Below, piece after piece: positions 19,999-29,050 of a DNA stretch of 64,000 nucleotides. A model generated the notes under the pieces. That model was not told where the DNA came from, ran no database searches, and saw nothing but the letters and a program-made list of their open reading frames with translations. This stretch comes from Gimesia aquarii (GTDB lineage Bacteria; Planctomycetota; Planctomycetia; Planctomycetales; Planctomycetaceae). How positions within the stretch are numbered: the first letter of the stretch is position 1; each line of letters begins with the position of its first letter. The DNA is taken from contig NZ_CP037422.1 in the NCBI RefSeq assembly GCF_007748175.1, positions 6,903,952 through 6,967,951 on the forward strand, read 5' to 3'. Made by a program: the position numbers and the translations under genes.

Positions 19999-21807
19999 AT
20001 GACACGAATTAATACTAACGTTGCCTCGATCAGAGGTTTACGTAGTTTAAATAAATCTACGAGTCTTTTAGACCAGTCTTTGACACGATTGTCAACTGGT
20101 TTGAAAATTAACTCTGGTAAAGACAATCCATCAGGTTTGATCGCCAGTGAAACACTGCGATCTCAGGTGTCTGCGATTGAGCAATCAATCAAAAACAGTA
20201 ACCGTGCCAGTAACGTGATCGCGACTGCTGACTCGGCTCTGGGTGAAGTCACCAACCTGTTGAACCAGGTTCGAGGTTTGGTTCAAGAAGGTTTGAACGA
20301 AGGTGCTCTGTCATCAGATGAAATTGCAGCGAATCAGCTTCAAATTGATACTGCTTTATCTGCAATTAACCGAATTTCAGCAAATACATCATTCGCCGGT
20401 GACAAACTGATCGACGGTAGTAAAGCATTCCGAACACAAGCCTCAGCAGTCGACTCTGCCAAACTCTCTGACTTCCAGGTCAACGAAGCCGTATTTGGAT
20501 CCAGCAGCACAATTACACTCGATGCCACAATCGTAACTGCTGCGACGCAAGCCAGCTTGGACTATAGTGCTGTTTCTGGTGGCCTGGCGTCTGCAACCAC
20601 TATTGAAGTAGGTGGAGCCAGTGGTAGTCAGGTGCTGTTCCTGGGTGCTTCCAGTTCGCTGGATAACGTTCGTGACGCTGTAAACGGTGTGACTGATATT
20701 ACCGGTGTGACGGCAACCAAAACCAATAAAGTAGCCAGTAACCTGTCATTCAACAATGCTGCGACAAACTCTGGCTTAACATTCACTGATGCCCGTACAT
20801 CAGACAGCATCTTGGGTGATACAGGACAAAACATCCGAGTTGAGTTTGCTGCTGCGAATGGTCCCAACAGTGTTGCAGGTATTACGTTCAATAATTCGAA
20901 CACCGATATTAATATCATTGTGCAAGTCGCTTCTGATGCTAACAATGCAATTACCTCAACAGCGACCTCAATCAAAGCTTTGTTGGATGGTAATGCCGAC
21001 ACCAATGCGTTGATCACAACTGCTCAGGAAGGTGATGGTACCGGAGTCGTCGAAGTTGAAGCTGCTGCTGCCTTATCTGGTGGTACTAGCGCTTACTTGA
21101 CTTTCAGTGCTTCTAACTATGGCTCTGACGAGTTTGTTGACGTTAACGTGTTGTCTGGAACCTTTGATACTGTCGACAATGTGACAGATGCCAATGCTCT
21201 CTCACGAGATATCGGCTCGGATATTGTCGCCCGAATTAACGGACAGGTCGCTCAAGGATCCGGTCTACAGGCCAACCTGCGATCTCAACAGCTTGATGCA
21301 TCGTTCTCCTTCACTGCTGCCGCTAACACAGCCTCAAATACCGCCAGTTTAACAATTACCGGTGGTGGTTCACTGTTCCAGATTGGACAGGATGTGTCAG
21401 CCGCCGGTCAGGTGGGCATTGGAATTGAAGCTGTGAATACAGCCCGATTGGGTGGTGTTTCCGGTAAATTGTTCGAACTGGGATCAGGTGGTGGTAAGAG
21501 TCTGCTGGATGTGGGACCTGCCGTTCCTGGTGCTGACCTGGTGAATATCATCGAAGAGGCAGTCAACCGTGTTTCCACCCTTCGTGGTCGATTGGGTGCG
21601 ATTCAGAAAAACGTGATTGAGACCAACGTCTCCTCGCTGGGGGTTGCTTTGGAAAACATTTCTGAAGCTCGAAGTCAGATCGTGGACACCGACTTTGCTG
21701 TCGAAACCGCGAATTTGACAAAAGCTCAGATTTTGAACCAGGCTGGTATTTCGGTTCTTTCGATTGCCAACCAGAACCCACAGCAGGTATTGAGTCTCTT
21801 AGGATAA
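19999..21807 (+). CDS. fliC: Flagellin
   Basis: The 602-residue filament subunit has both conserved flagellin ends. The D0/D1 N-terminus begins MTRINTNVASIRGLRSLNKS and runs through LDQSLTRLSTGLKINSGKDNPSGLIASE to about residue 145. The C-terminus runs from ~505 (INRVSTLRGRLGAIQKN-like, in EEAVNRVSTLRGRLGAIQ) to QILNQAGISVLSIANQNPQQVLSLLG. The middle, ~150-500, is a variable Ala/Ser/Thr/Asn/Asp-rich domain exposed on the filament surface and rich in potential O-glycosylation sites. It is followed by a strong terminator and then by a glycosyltransferase/methyltransferase cassette that ends at fliD-fliS. AAAGG precedes the ATG by about 11 bases. Confidence 0.97.
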   Translation: MTRINTNVASIRGLRSLNKSTSLLDQSLTRLSTGLKINSGKDNPSGLIASETLRSQVSAIEQSIKNSNRASNVIATADSALGEVTNLLNQVRGLVQEGLNEGALSSDEIAANQLQIDTALSAINRISANTSFAGDKLIDGSKAFRTQASAVDSAKLSDFQVNEAVFGSSSTITLDATIVTAATQASLDYSAVSGGLASATTIEVGGASGSQVLFLGASSSLDNVRDAVNGVTDITGVTATKTNKVASNLSFNNAATNSGLTFTDARTSDSILGDTGQNIRVEFAAANGPNSVAGITFNNSNTDINIIVQVASDANNAITSTATSIKALLDGNADTNALITTAQEGDGTGVVEVEAAAALSGGTSAYLTFSASNYGSDEFVDVNVLSGTFDTVDNVTDANALSRDIGSDIVARINGQVAQGSGLQANLRSQQLDASFSFTAAANTASNTASLTITGGGSLFQIGQDVSAAGQVGIGIEAVNTARLGGVSGKLFELGSGGGKSLLDVGPAVPGADLVNIIEEAVNRVSTLRGRLGAIQKNVIETNVSSLGVALENISEARSQIVDTDFAVETANLTKAQILNQAGISVLSIANQNPQQVLSLLG

Positions 21808-21857
21808 TAATCCTCTGAGAAGTCGATTACCGACTGAAAAATAAGTTCAGAAACGAA

Positions 21858-21895
21858 AACACTACTCATCATACGATGGGTAGTGTTTTTTGTTT
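21858..21895 (+). terminator. Intrinsic terminator after flagellin
   Basis: Arms AACACTACTCATC (21858-21870) and GATGGGTAGTGTT (21875-21887) pair with one G-U around the loop ATAC. A T-rich tail follows. It lies 50 bases after the flagellin stop and separates high-level flagellin transcription from the modification genes. Confidence 0.92.
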
Positions 21896-22113
21896 ATACC
21901 CACTGTTCATCCTATTTCCCCAAACAGCTTGCAGTAATAAACCTTGTTTGAACCTGATTTCAGACTGACTAAAGAAACGGCTTATCTCTCTCCGCGCCTC
22001 AGCCGATACAAACAGAATAACCGGAATAGTCTAGCTGGTGATCGAACCTGACCAGGTTTCAACAGCTCGCATTGCAAAAAATACAATTCGTACTGTGACT
22101 CAAAGAAGATTCT

Positions 22114-25100
22114 ATGCCTTCACCTCAGGAACTATTGGCAACGGCGGTTCAACAGCATCAAGCTGGAAATCTTCCACTTGCGGAAGAACTCTATCGTGAA
22201 GTACTCAAACACGATCCAAGCCAAGCGGATGCCTTGCACTTACTAGGCGTAGTCTATTTACATTTAAAACAGTACAAAAAATCAATTGATTTTATCACAC
22301 GTGCTATTTGCCAGAATGATGGTATTGGATCTTTCTTTTCAAATCGTGGAGCTGCCTGTAAAGGCTTAGGTCATTTTCAGGATGCAGTTTCCAATTACGA
22401 ACGCGCCATCGAGCTGGAGCCTGACAACCCGTCATTTCACTATAATCTCGGAATCACGCTCGCTTCATCCGGAAAAAAAGAAAAAGCGCGTGATGCGTAT
22501 CGCAAAGCAATTCAGCTGAAATCGAATTATGTTGATGCGTTAATTAATCTCGGCAATCTACTACTGGAAGAAGATGATGACCTTGAAGAAGCGATCACCC
22601 TTTGCAGGCAAGTTGTCAAGCTAGCACCTAATATTCATACTGCGCATTTTAATTTAGCAAATGCTTACGCAAAATCAGAAGCTCCTGAAGCTGCTGAAGA
22701 ATCTTATCAACAAGCTCTCAAGTTGGTTCCTAACCATATTGATACTTTGAAAAATTATTCCGTCTTTCTGTCAAGACAACAGAAATGCGAAGCTGCAATC
22801 AAGATTCTCAGAAAAGCGGCAGTGCTACAACCAGCTAATTGGGAGATTTTAAATAATCTGGGTATCCTTTATGCAGAGCAACAAGACTTTGCATTTGCCA
22901 TCAAATGTTTTCGAGCTGCATTAAAATTGGAACCTGAGAATTGTGATATTTTATTTCACCTAGGCAAGGCATTAGAAGAATCAAAAGAGATCCCCGAAGC
23001 AACGTTCACTTTTCGAGAAGTATTGCAAAAGCACCCTAATCACCCGGGTGCGGCATTTCACCTGGGATCTCTGGTGGCTTCACTGGGTGACCTGGAATAT
23101 GCTTATGAAATTTTCCAAAGTCTTTATCAGAGTGACCATACAAATACAGCGTCACTGTTTGGAATGGGGTCAATCCGATTAAAGCAAAAAAAAGTCGGTT
23201 CTGCTGTTGGCTATTTCGAATTGCTGGTGGAGTTGGAACCTGATCATTTACAGTCTCGTTTAAAACTGATCGAACTTTATTCATCACAACTGCGCAACGA
23301 AGAAGCTGAAGAACAGGTAGAGCAAGCGATCAAAGAACATCCCGACAGCGCCATCCTCTGGAACTATCGCGGGCACTTCGTTAATCAGAAGAGGAAGACT
23401 AAGAAAGCACTTAAATATTATTTACGTGCGCTGGAATTAGACGATACCTGTGTGTCCGCTTATCTAAATCTGGCAACCATCTATCAGGGGATGGGCCAGT
23501 TTGAAGACGCAAAATCGGCATTGAAGAAAGCATTTGAACTGCAGCCTCTGCCAGAATATCGCCTCGCAATTGCCAGCTTGCTGCCAGCGATTCCTGCATC
23601 CATGGATGCCATTCAGGAAGTACGACAATCGTTTATACAAAAAATCGAAGATATGCACGAAGATCGTGTGCTAATCGATGCTTCGATCAAACTGACGCCC
23701 GGCACCTTTTATCTGGCCTACCAGGGATATAATGACCGTCCGATTATCGAACGCATGGCAGAACTCTATCAGATCAAAAACACGCTCAGCTGGAATCCGC
23801 AAGAACCTACAATAGAGCGTGATGGACACATCCGCATCGGATTTATCTCCAGCCTGTTCTATAAACATACCATCGGATCGCTAATGAAAGGGATCATCAA
23901 GAATATTGATCGAGATAAGTTTCATGTGATCACGATTTCGCCAGCGAAATACAATGATGAAGTTGCTCAGGAGATCCGAAAAAATTCAGACGAATACGTT
24001 TTTCTGGGAATCGATCTACAACGTGCCAATCAGGTTCTGGAAAGCTTGGAACTAGATGTTCTGTTTTATGCTGACATTGGTATGGACCCGTTCATCTTCT
24101 CATTGGCGACCACTCGGCATGCGCCCGTACAATGTGTCACCTGGGGGCATCCGATTACGACCGGATTGAAGACCATTGATTACTTTATCTCCAGTAAACT
24201 AATCGAACCAGAAAACGCCGATGATCATTACTCAGAGCAACTGGTTCAACTTGATGCACTACCATCCTATTACTATCGTCCCACCTTACCTGCGAAGATC
24301 AAAAATCGGGCCGCGTTCGGACTTTCTGATGAGCAACATGTTTATGCCTGTCCCCAGACACTCTTTAAAATTCATCCAGAATTTGATCAGATTCTGGCAG
24401 GAATTCTAAGAAAAGATCCGAAAGCACGTATCGTTATGATTCGTGACCAAAATTCCAAATGGAAGGATTTACTAGTCGAACGATTTAATAAGTCTTTTTC
24501 TGATGTCATTGATCGAATTCACTGGTTACGAGGAATGTCGACGTATGACTTTCTGAACCTGATTTATATTTCCGATGTCATGCTGGATCCGATGCACTTC
24601 GGAGGCGGTAATACTTCCTATCAGTCGATGGCCATTGGAACGCCTGTTGTGACATTGCCGGCAAAATATATGCGTGGTCGCGGTATGCTGGCTGTCTATA
24701 AAAAGATGGGGATTATGGACTGCGTTGTTTCGTCTATCGACGAATACATTGATCTCGCCTGTCGCATTGGTGAAGATGAAAATTTCCGCGATCAACTCCG
24801 TCTGAAAATTCTTTCCAAAAGTCATCTTGTTTTTGAAGATATGAACACTGTTCGAGAACTGGAAGCATTTTTCGAATCTGCTTTTCACGAATTAGAAACA
24901 CAAAAAAAAACTCATCAACCTCATACGAACCTGATAAGCTCTGCCTCAAATAAGGATGAAAGCATGGATGCTTCATTAAACAACACACAAAGTCAAGATC
25001 ACTCCCATATCCTTAATTCTGCCATGCAGAATTATACATGTCCCGCTTGTGGATACCATATTGCGGTCCAGTTTTATGATGGTGGATTGCTCCCCTTGAC

Positions 25101-26319
25101 GACGTTGGCGTGGCCACAAACTTGCGAAGAAGCACAGACGATGGAACGTTTGCCACATGATTTTATGCGATGTGTGGATTGCGGACACATTTCGAATGCC
25201 GCGTTCGACTATGCGAAGGTTCCTTATTCAGATAAACCAAACTTAATGTTCAACAAAGGTGCAATCTGGTCTGAACACTTGCAAAAAGTCTGCGACCTGA
25301 TTTCAGAGCATCTTCCTGAAAATCCAACCGTTGTGGAAATCGGTTGTGGAGAAGGCCATCTATTGCGTTCACTGGCAAAGAAAATTCCCACAGGGAAATT
25401 CATTGGCTTTGATCCAAATGCAGAAATCGAGACCGAAGGCGCCTTGATTGATGCTCGGGCGATGTTGTTTGAACCGGGAACACATCTGGCAGAACTGCAG
25501 CCTGATCTGATCATCAGCCGACATGTGTTTGAACATTTGATGAATCCCCTGGGTTTTGCACAAGAAGTCGCATTTGCGGCGAACGTCGCTGAGTGTGCGA
25601 CCAAACTGTTTATTGAAGTCCCCTGTATTGACGGCGTACTGGCGGCAGGTCGCACGGTTGACTTCTTCTACGAACACAATTCTCATTTTACGACCCAATC
25701 GCTGGAAAGACTGTTAACCCGCTGTGCCACTAACACTGATTTGATTGAAACCAGCTACAACGGCGAAGTGATTTACGGACTGGCCAGCTTCCAGCCGCAA
25801 AAGCACCAGGTCGAATTAGCACGTCAGGCAGTGATGTTTCAGGAAAAGGCATTGCAGTCTGCGGCTCAACTGGCGCAGCAGTTTGATGATCTGGCGAGCA
25901 CCGGAAAACGCGTGGCAATCTGGGGTGGTACTGGAAAAGCGGCTGCGTTTATCAACCAGAACCAGCTTGATCAAAATCGCTTTCCGGTTGTAATCGACTC
26001 AGATCAGAATAAAGTCGGCACTTTTGTACCTGGAACGGGTCAGGAAATTCTCTTCCGAGATCATTTGATCCAAGAACCGGTCGAAGTCATTCTGATTGCC
26101 ACTCAATGGCGAGCCGCCGATATTGTACTTGAAATTGAACGCAATCAAATTCCCTTCAAGACAATCTTGATCGAATATCAGGGGCGATTGATCGATTATT
26201 TCAAAGATCAACACCCTTACCGTGGGGAACACGACCAATCTGAATCACAGGTCCCAAGGCCTCAGTTCCTTTCACAGAAAAACAGACAGCGTGATTCAAT
26301 CGACAGCGATATCATATAA
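22114..26319 (+). CDS. TPR / GT41 (OGT-like) glycosyltransferase / C-methyltransferase fusion
   Basis: One uninterrupted 1401-residue protein with three parts. Residues ~1-490 are about twelve TPRs (AEELYREVLKHDPSQADALH, YERAIELEPDNPSFHYNLG). Residues ~572-928 match the catalytic half of SPINDLY/OGT-type glycosyltransferases, with HIRIGFISS (572), WGHPITTG (His679) and LDPMHFGGGNTS (824-835). After a linker comes a C-methyltransferase set. CPACG (976-980) and CVDCG (1020-1024) form a zinc-binding module; VVEIGCGEGHLL (from 1073) is the SAM site; VAIWGGTGKAAAF (1267-1279) begins the C-terminal domain that accompanies TylC3/NovU-type sugar C-methyltransferases. The likely role is to attach a sugar to Ser/Thr of flagellin and methylate it or its precursor; the position directly after flagellin supports this, but it is inference. 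Confidence 0.87.
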   Translation: MPSPQELLATAVQQHQAGNLPLAEELYREVLKHDPSQADALHLLGVVYLHLKQYKKSIDFITRAICQNDGIGSFFSNRGAACKGLGHFQDAVSNYERAIELEPDNPSFHYNLGITLASSGKKEKARDAYRKAIQLKSNYVDALINLGNLLLEEDDDLEEAITLCRQVVKLAPNIHTAHFNLANAYAKSEAPEAAEESYQQALKLVPNHIDTLKNYSVFLSRQQKCEAAIKILRKAAVLQPANWEILNNLGILYAEQQDFAFAIKCFRAALKLEPENCDILFHLGKALEESKEIPEATFTFREVLQKHPNHPGAAFHLGSLVASLGDLEYAYEIFQSLYQSDHTNTASLFGMGSIRLKQKKVGSAVGYFELLVELEPDHLQSRLKLIELYSSQLRNEEAEEQVEQAIKEHPDSAILWNYRGHFVNQKRKTKKALKYYLRALELDDTCVSAYLNLATIYQGMGQFEDAKSALKKAFELQPLPEYRLAIASLLPAIPASMDAIQEVRQSFIQKIEDMHEDRVLIDASIKLTPGTFYLAYQGYNDRPIIERMAELYQIKNTLSWNPQEPTIERDGHIRIGFISSLFYKHTIGSLMKGIIKNIDRDKFHVITISPAKYNDEVAQEIRKNSDEYVFLGIDLQRANQVLESLELDVLFYADIGMDPFIFSLATTRHAPVQCVTWGHPITTGLKTIDYFISSKLIEPENADDHYSEQLVQLDALPSYYYRPTLPAKIKNRAAFGLSDEQHVYACPQTLFKIHPEFDQILAGILRKDPKARIVMIRDQNSKWKDLLVERFNKSFSDVIDRIHWLRGMSTYDFLNLIYISDVMLDPMHFGGGNTSYQSMAIGTPVVTLPAKYMRGRGMLAVYKKMGIMDCVVSSIDEYIDLACRIGEDENFRDQLRLKILSKSHLVFEDMNTVRELEAFFESAFHELETQKKTHQPHTNLISSASNKDESMDASLNNTQSQDHSHILNSAMQNYTCPACGYHIAVQFYDGGLLPLTTLAWPQTCEEAQTMERLPHDFMRCVDCGHISNAAFDYAKVPYSDKPNLMFNKGAIWSEHLQKVCDLISEHLPENPTVVEIGCGEGHLLRSLAKKIPTGKFIGFDPNAEIETEGALIDARAMLFEPGTHLAELQPDLIISRHVFEHLMNPLGFAQEVAFAANVAECATKLFIEVPCIDGVLAAGRTVDFFYEHNSHFTTQSLERLLTRCATNTDLIETSYNGEVIYGLASFQPQKHQVELARQAVMFQEKALQSAAQLAQQFDDLASTGKRVAIWGGTGKAAAFINQNQLDQNRFPVVIDSDQNKVGTFVPGTGQEILFRDHLIQEPVEVILIATQWRAADIVLEIERNQIPFKTILIEYQGRLIDYFKDQHPYRGEHDQSESQVPRPQFLSQKNRQRDSIDSDII

Positions 26320-26388
26320 ACGTAGACGGAATCAGCGTTCGATATATGAATGCTTCCACAAAGACCACGATTTCAGACAGGATAAAAT

Positions 26389-27090
26389 ATGATCATCTTT
26401 AATTTCGGAATTCCCAATTCAGGAACCGACTGGTCACAGGAAGTCTTTAAGAAGATCTGGGAAAAACAAAACTATACCTTCCAGGTCGAAGAGCCAGAGT
26501 CATTGGAGGAACTGAATCATCTGATTGGAACGATGAATGTAAATGAGCGGATGATTATCCGATTTCATTTGCTGACCGAAGAGGCTATTGAAGCCGCTCA
26601 ACAGGATGCCGTACGCCCTTTTTATCATTATCGTGACCCTCGTGACGTGGTTTGCTCCGAAATGGAAAACAGCGACATCAATTTCTCAACCGCCGTCGAC
26701 CAGACAGTGAGTGCTTATCAGGAAATACACCATGCACTTTGTCTACCGGGAATCATGGTCATTCCTTATGAACACATCGTAGAAAATGCTGAAGCTTTGA
26801 TTTTTCAGATGGCGACCAAATTAGGAGTTTTACTAAAACTGAACGTTGCCTCAGAAATTGCTGCCGAAATTCGTGAATTAATGGCACAACCCGAGTGCGC
26901 GGTTGCTTCCACAGCCACCGACTCGCTCCCGGCACAAGCATTACGACTTGATGAAGAGCACACGTCAGATTCGCCCCTTGTTCAACCTTTGATGATTGGC
27001 AAGTGGCGCGACCAGTTGTCTCAGTCTGAAAGATCAATGGTCAACCGTTTTTTTAAACCTTTAGTCGATCAATTTGGATACGAACAATAA
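26389..27090 (+). CDS. Sulfotransferase-like protein
   Basis: A 233-residue cytoplasmic protein with the PAPS-dependent sulfotransferase signatures. PNSGTDW (9-15) is the 5'-phosphosulfate loop, YRDPRDVVCS (81-90) the 3'-phosphate motif, IPYEHI (125-130) is typical of the family, and GKWRDQLSQSE (204-214) corresponds to the late GxWR motif. It could sulfate a sugar or small acceptor. It lies 69 bases after the glycosyltransferase fusion and 34 bases before the PhyH-like gene on the same strand, inside the fliC-fliD interval, which suggests a filament glycan as target. That target is inferred. Confidence 0.8.
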   Translation: MIIFNFGIPNSGTDWSQEVFKKIWEKQNYTFQVEEPESLEELNHLIGTMNVNERMIIRFHLLTEEAIEAAQQDAVRPFYHYRDPRDVVCSEMENSDINFSTAVDQTVSAYQEIHHALCLPGIMVIPYEHIVENAEALIFQMATKLGVLLKLNVASEIAAEIRELMAQPECAVASTATDSLPAQALRLDEEHTSDSPLVQPLMIGKWRDQLSQSERSMVNRFFKPLVDQFGYEQ

Positions 27091-27124
27091 ACACACGGCT
27101 CATCAAAATGACCAGGGACGGTGA

Positions 27125-27979
27125 ATGATGCTTCCTATAAACCAATTATGTACCTTGAACTGTCAGACAGAAGATGTTGAACTTTCAAATGAGCACCTGG
27201 ATCAATATGCAGAAGAAGGGGTTCTGCTGGTCAAAAATCTGTTTGATCCTGCGGACTTCCTATCGATTCGAAACGACCTTTCAGGGCGTCTCACTCTCCT
27301 GGAACGACACAACGGTTGTGAAGTCTTTGAAAACGAAAATGAGATCAAACAAATCAGCGATCGATTGATCAGGCTGGAAGAGCAGGTTCCCGGTACACAG
27401 AGCATTCTTTATGATGCAATGAATTTTGCTCCATCCCTGCATGCGATGGGAGCACATTCGAAATTAATGGCGATTCTCGAAAAACTGCTCTCGCCTGAAA
27501 TTTCCATTCATGATCGCTATATCATTCTCATGAGTATGCCTCAGGGAGAATGGCATCTTGCGTCGTGGCATCAGGACTGGTATTACAATGAAGGTCCCTA
27601 TTCAACAATTACGCTTTATGCACCTCTACAGAAAACAGATCAACAGAATGGTAGTCTGACGTTCGCATTAGGTGAGCATCAAAAACCACCGGTGCCACAC
27701 GACGAACATAATCATGGAATAGTCACAAAATGGCATTCACTTCCTCCCGAAGAGGTGAACCAATACGACCGCGTTGTACCAACGGCGCTGGATGTGGGAG
27801 ATGTGCTGTTATTTCACAGTCTGACACCGCACACTCCTTCAAAAAATCAATCCGATCACGTCCGATTCGTATTGAATTTGCGGTATCGGGATCTAAGAGA
27901 TCCTCAATTCTTGAACGAAGGCTGGCGCATTCAAGAAATTACACGTGCCAGAAACGCAATGCAGAGATCGGCATCCTGA
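27125..27979 (+). CDS. Phytanoyl-CoA dioxygenase (PhyH)-like oxygenase
   Basis: The 284-residue protein fits the PhyH branch of iron/2-oxoglutarate-dependent oxygenases. The iron triad is visible as His149-x-Asp151 in SWHQDW and His236 in LTPHTPS, and Arg247 in HVRFVLNLRY is placed to bind 2-oxoglutarate. AGGGACGGTGA just before the ATG gives a usable ribosome binding site. PhyH-family enzymes in glycan or natural-product clusters hydroxylate or desaturate small molecules. With a sulfotransferase before it and a TylF methyltransferase after it, it may modify the flagellar sugar or its lipid or amino acid substituent. The substrate is unknown. Confidence 0.82.
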   Translation: MMLPINQLCTLNCQTEDVELSNEHLDQYAEEGVLLVKNLFDPADFLSIRNDLSGRLTLLERHNGCEVFENENEIKQISDRLIRLEEQVPGTQSILYDAMNFAPSLHAMGAHSKLMAILEKLLSPEISIHDRYIILMSMPQGEWHLASWHQDWYYNEGPYSTITLYAPLQKTDQQNGSLTFALGEHQKPPVPHDEHNHGIVTKWHSLPPEEVNQYDRVVPTALDVGDVLLFHSLTPHTPSKNQSDHVRFVLNLRYRDLRDPQFLNEGWRIQEITRARNAMQRSAS

Positions 27980-28023
27980 AACCAAATTGATTCACGAAAC
28001 ACTTCAGAAAAAGCTAATTTGAC

Positions 28024-28806
28024 ATGGCAGAAAAAAAAGGGTTACTACGAGGCAACGTGGGAGAATCGCAGAATCAGTCTGCGAGCGACTTGAATGCATT
28101 GAATGCGGTCGAAGAATATTGGGAATCGAGTGTCGGCACAAACTTAAACAAATTAGATGCATTTACCAAATACGTTTCCCGGCAATCGATTACTAAATTA
28201 CTGGCTCGTTATGAAATTTTCAAACAACAGTTAGATGTTAACGGATCAGTTGTCGAACTCGGCGTGCACCGGGGCGCCAGCTTAATGGCCTGGGCGCAAT
28301 TCAGTGCGATTTTAGAGCCTGTTAATTATCTACGAAAAATTATCGGCTTTGATACTTTCGAAGGCTTTCCCTCATTGAGCGAAAAAGACACAACGGGAAC
28401 CAGCGAACATCTTGAAGTAGGCGGTTTCAAGTCAGAAGAAAACGCAATGGAAGACATCGAACGAGCGACACAGGTTTATGATTCCACCCGTTATCTGAAT
28501 CACATTCCGAAAGTGGAATTAGTGAAAGGGGATATTGGTATCACGCTGCCAGAATATCTCGAAAAAAATCAGCATCTGGTCGTTTCGTTGTTACATCTCG
28601 ATGCAGATTTATACGAACCAACAAAAATCGCATTGGAGCAGTTGATTCCACGAATGCCCAAAGGGGCAATCATCGCCTTTGATGAGTTAAATATGAATTT
28701 ATTCCCAGGAGAAACTCTCGCAGCAATGGAAACGATCGGGCTACCAAAGTTACGACTGAAACGATTTCCCTTTGCAACTTCACTTTCCTATGCTGTGATC
28801 GAATAG
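28024..28806 (+). CDS. TylF/MycF-type O-methyltransferase
   Basis: A 260-residue SAM-dependent methyltransferase of the macrocin O-methyltransferase (TylF) family. VVELGVHRGAS (76-86) binds SAM, FDTFEGFP (109-116) and HLDADLYEPT (191-200) carry the metal- and acceptor-binding acidic residues, and FDELN (219-223) follows. Relatives methylate sugar hydroxyls in macrolides, polysaccharides and flagellar glycans. It closes the four-gene modification block between flagellin and fliD, 44 bases after the PhyH gene. Methylation of a filament sugar hydroxyl is a reasonable inference, which would complement the C-methyltransferase part of the upstream fusion. Confidence 0.85.
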   Translation: MAEKKGLLRGNVGESQNQSASDLNALNAVEEYWESSVGTNLNKLDAFTKYVSRQSITKLLARYEIFKQQLDVNGSVVELGVHRGASLMAWAQFSAILEPVNYLRKIIGFDTFEGFPSLSEKDTTGTSEHLEVGGFKSEENAMEDIERATQVYDSTRYLNHIPKVELVKGDIGITLPEYLEKNQHLVVSLLHLDADLYEPTKIALEQLIPRMPKGAIIAFDELNMNLFPGETLAAMETIGLPKLRLKRFPFATSLSYAVIE

Positions 28807-28887
28807 CATCATGGCCCGAAAATTCGTCATAATTACTAAATTCTATTAAAAACACGCTTTACAGAGCAGATCTTGGAACACTCGCTT

Positions 28888-28915
28888 CAAGCAGCAACCT
28901 TTCACTAACCGATAT
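28888..28915 (+). promoter_or_regulatory. Possible sigma-28-type promoter of fliD
   Basis: ACCGATAT at 28908-28915 resembles the sigma-28 -10 element GCCGATAA. The upstream half (CAAGCAGC, 28888-28895) is a poor match to TAAAGTTT. The fliD start is 135 bases downstream. The flagellin gene has a comparable TCCGATAT box, which is the main reason to mention this one. Confidence 0.25.
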
Positions 28916-29050
28916 AAATTTAGATGCAGTAGTCCGTCGTGCGCAGTCAGTTATTAAGGACTAGGCATCAAAAGATGATTTCGATTCAGAATTTGGCCAT
29001 TCAATGTAAGAGGAGCAGTCGCTCAATTACCCTAAGACAGGCTTGGTAAG

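Noticed and set aside
20628-21017. 129-codon minus-strand frame inside flagellin
   Set aside because: The low-complexity Ala/Thr/Ser coding sequence keeps the antisense frame open. No signal or ribosome binding site was seen.
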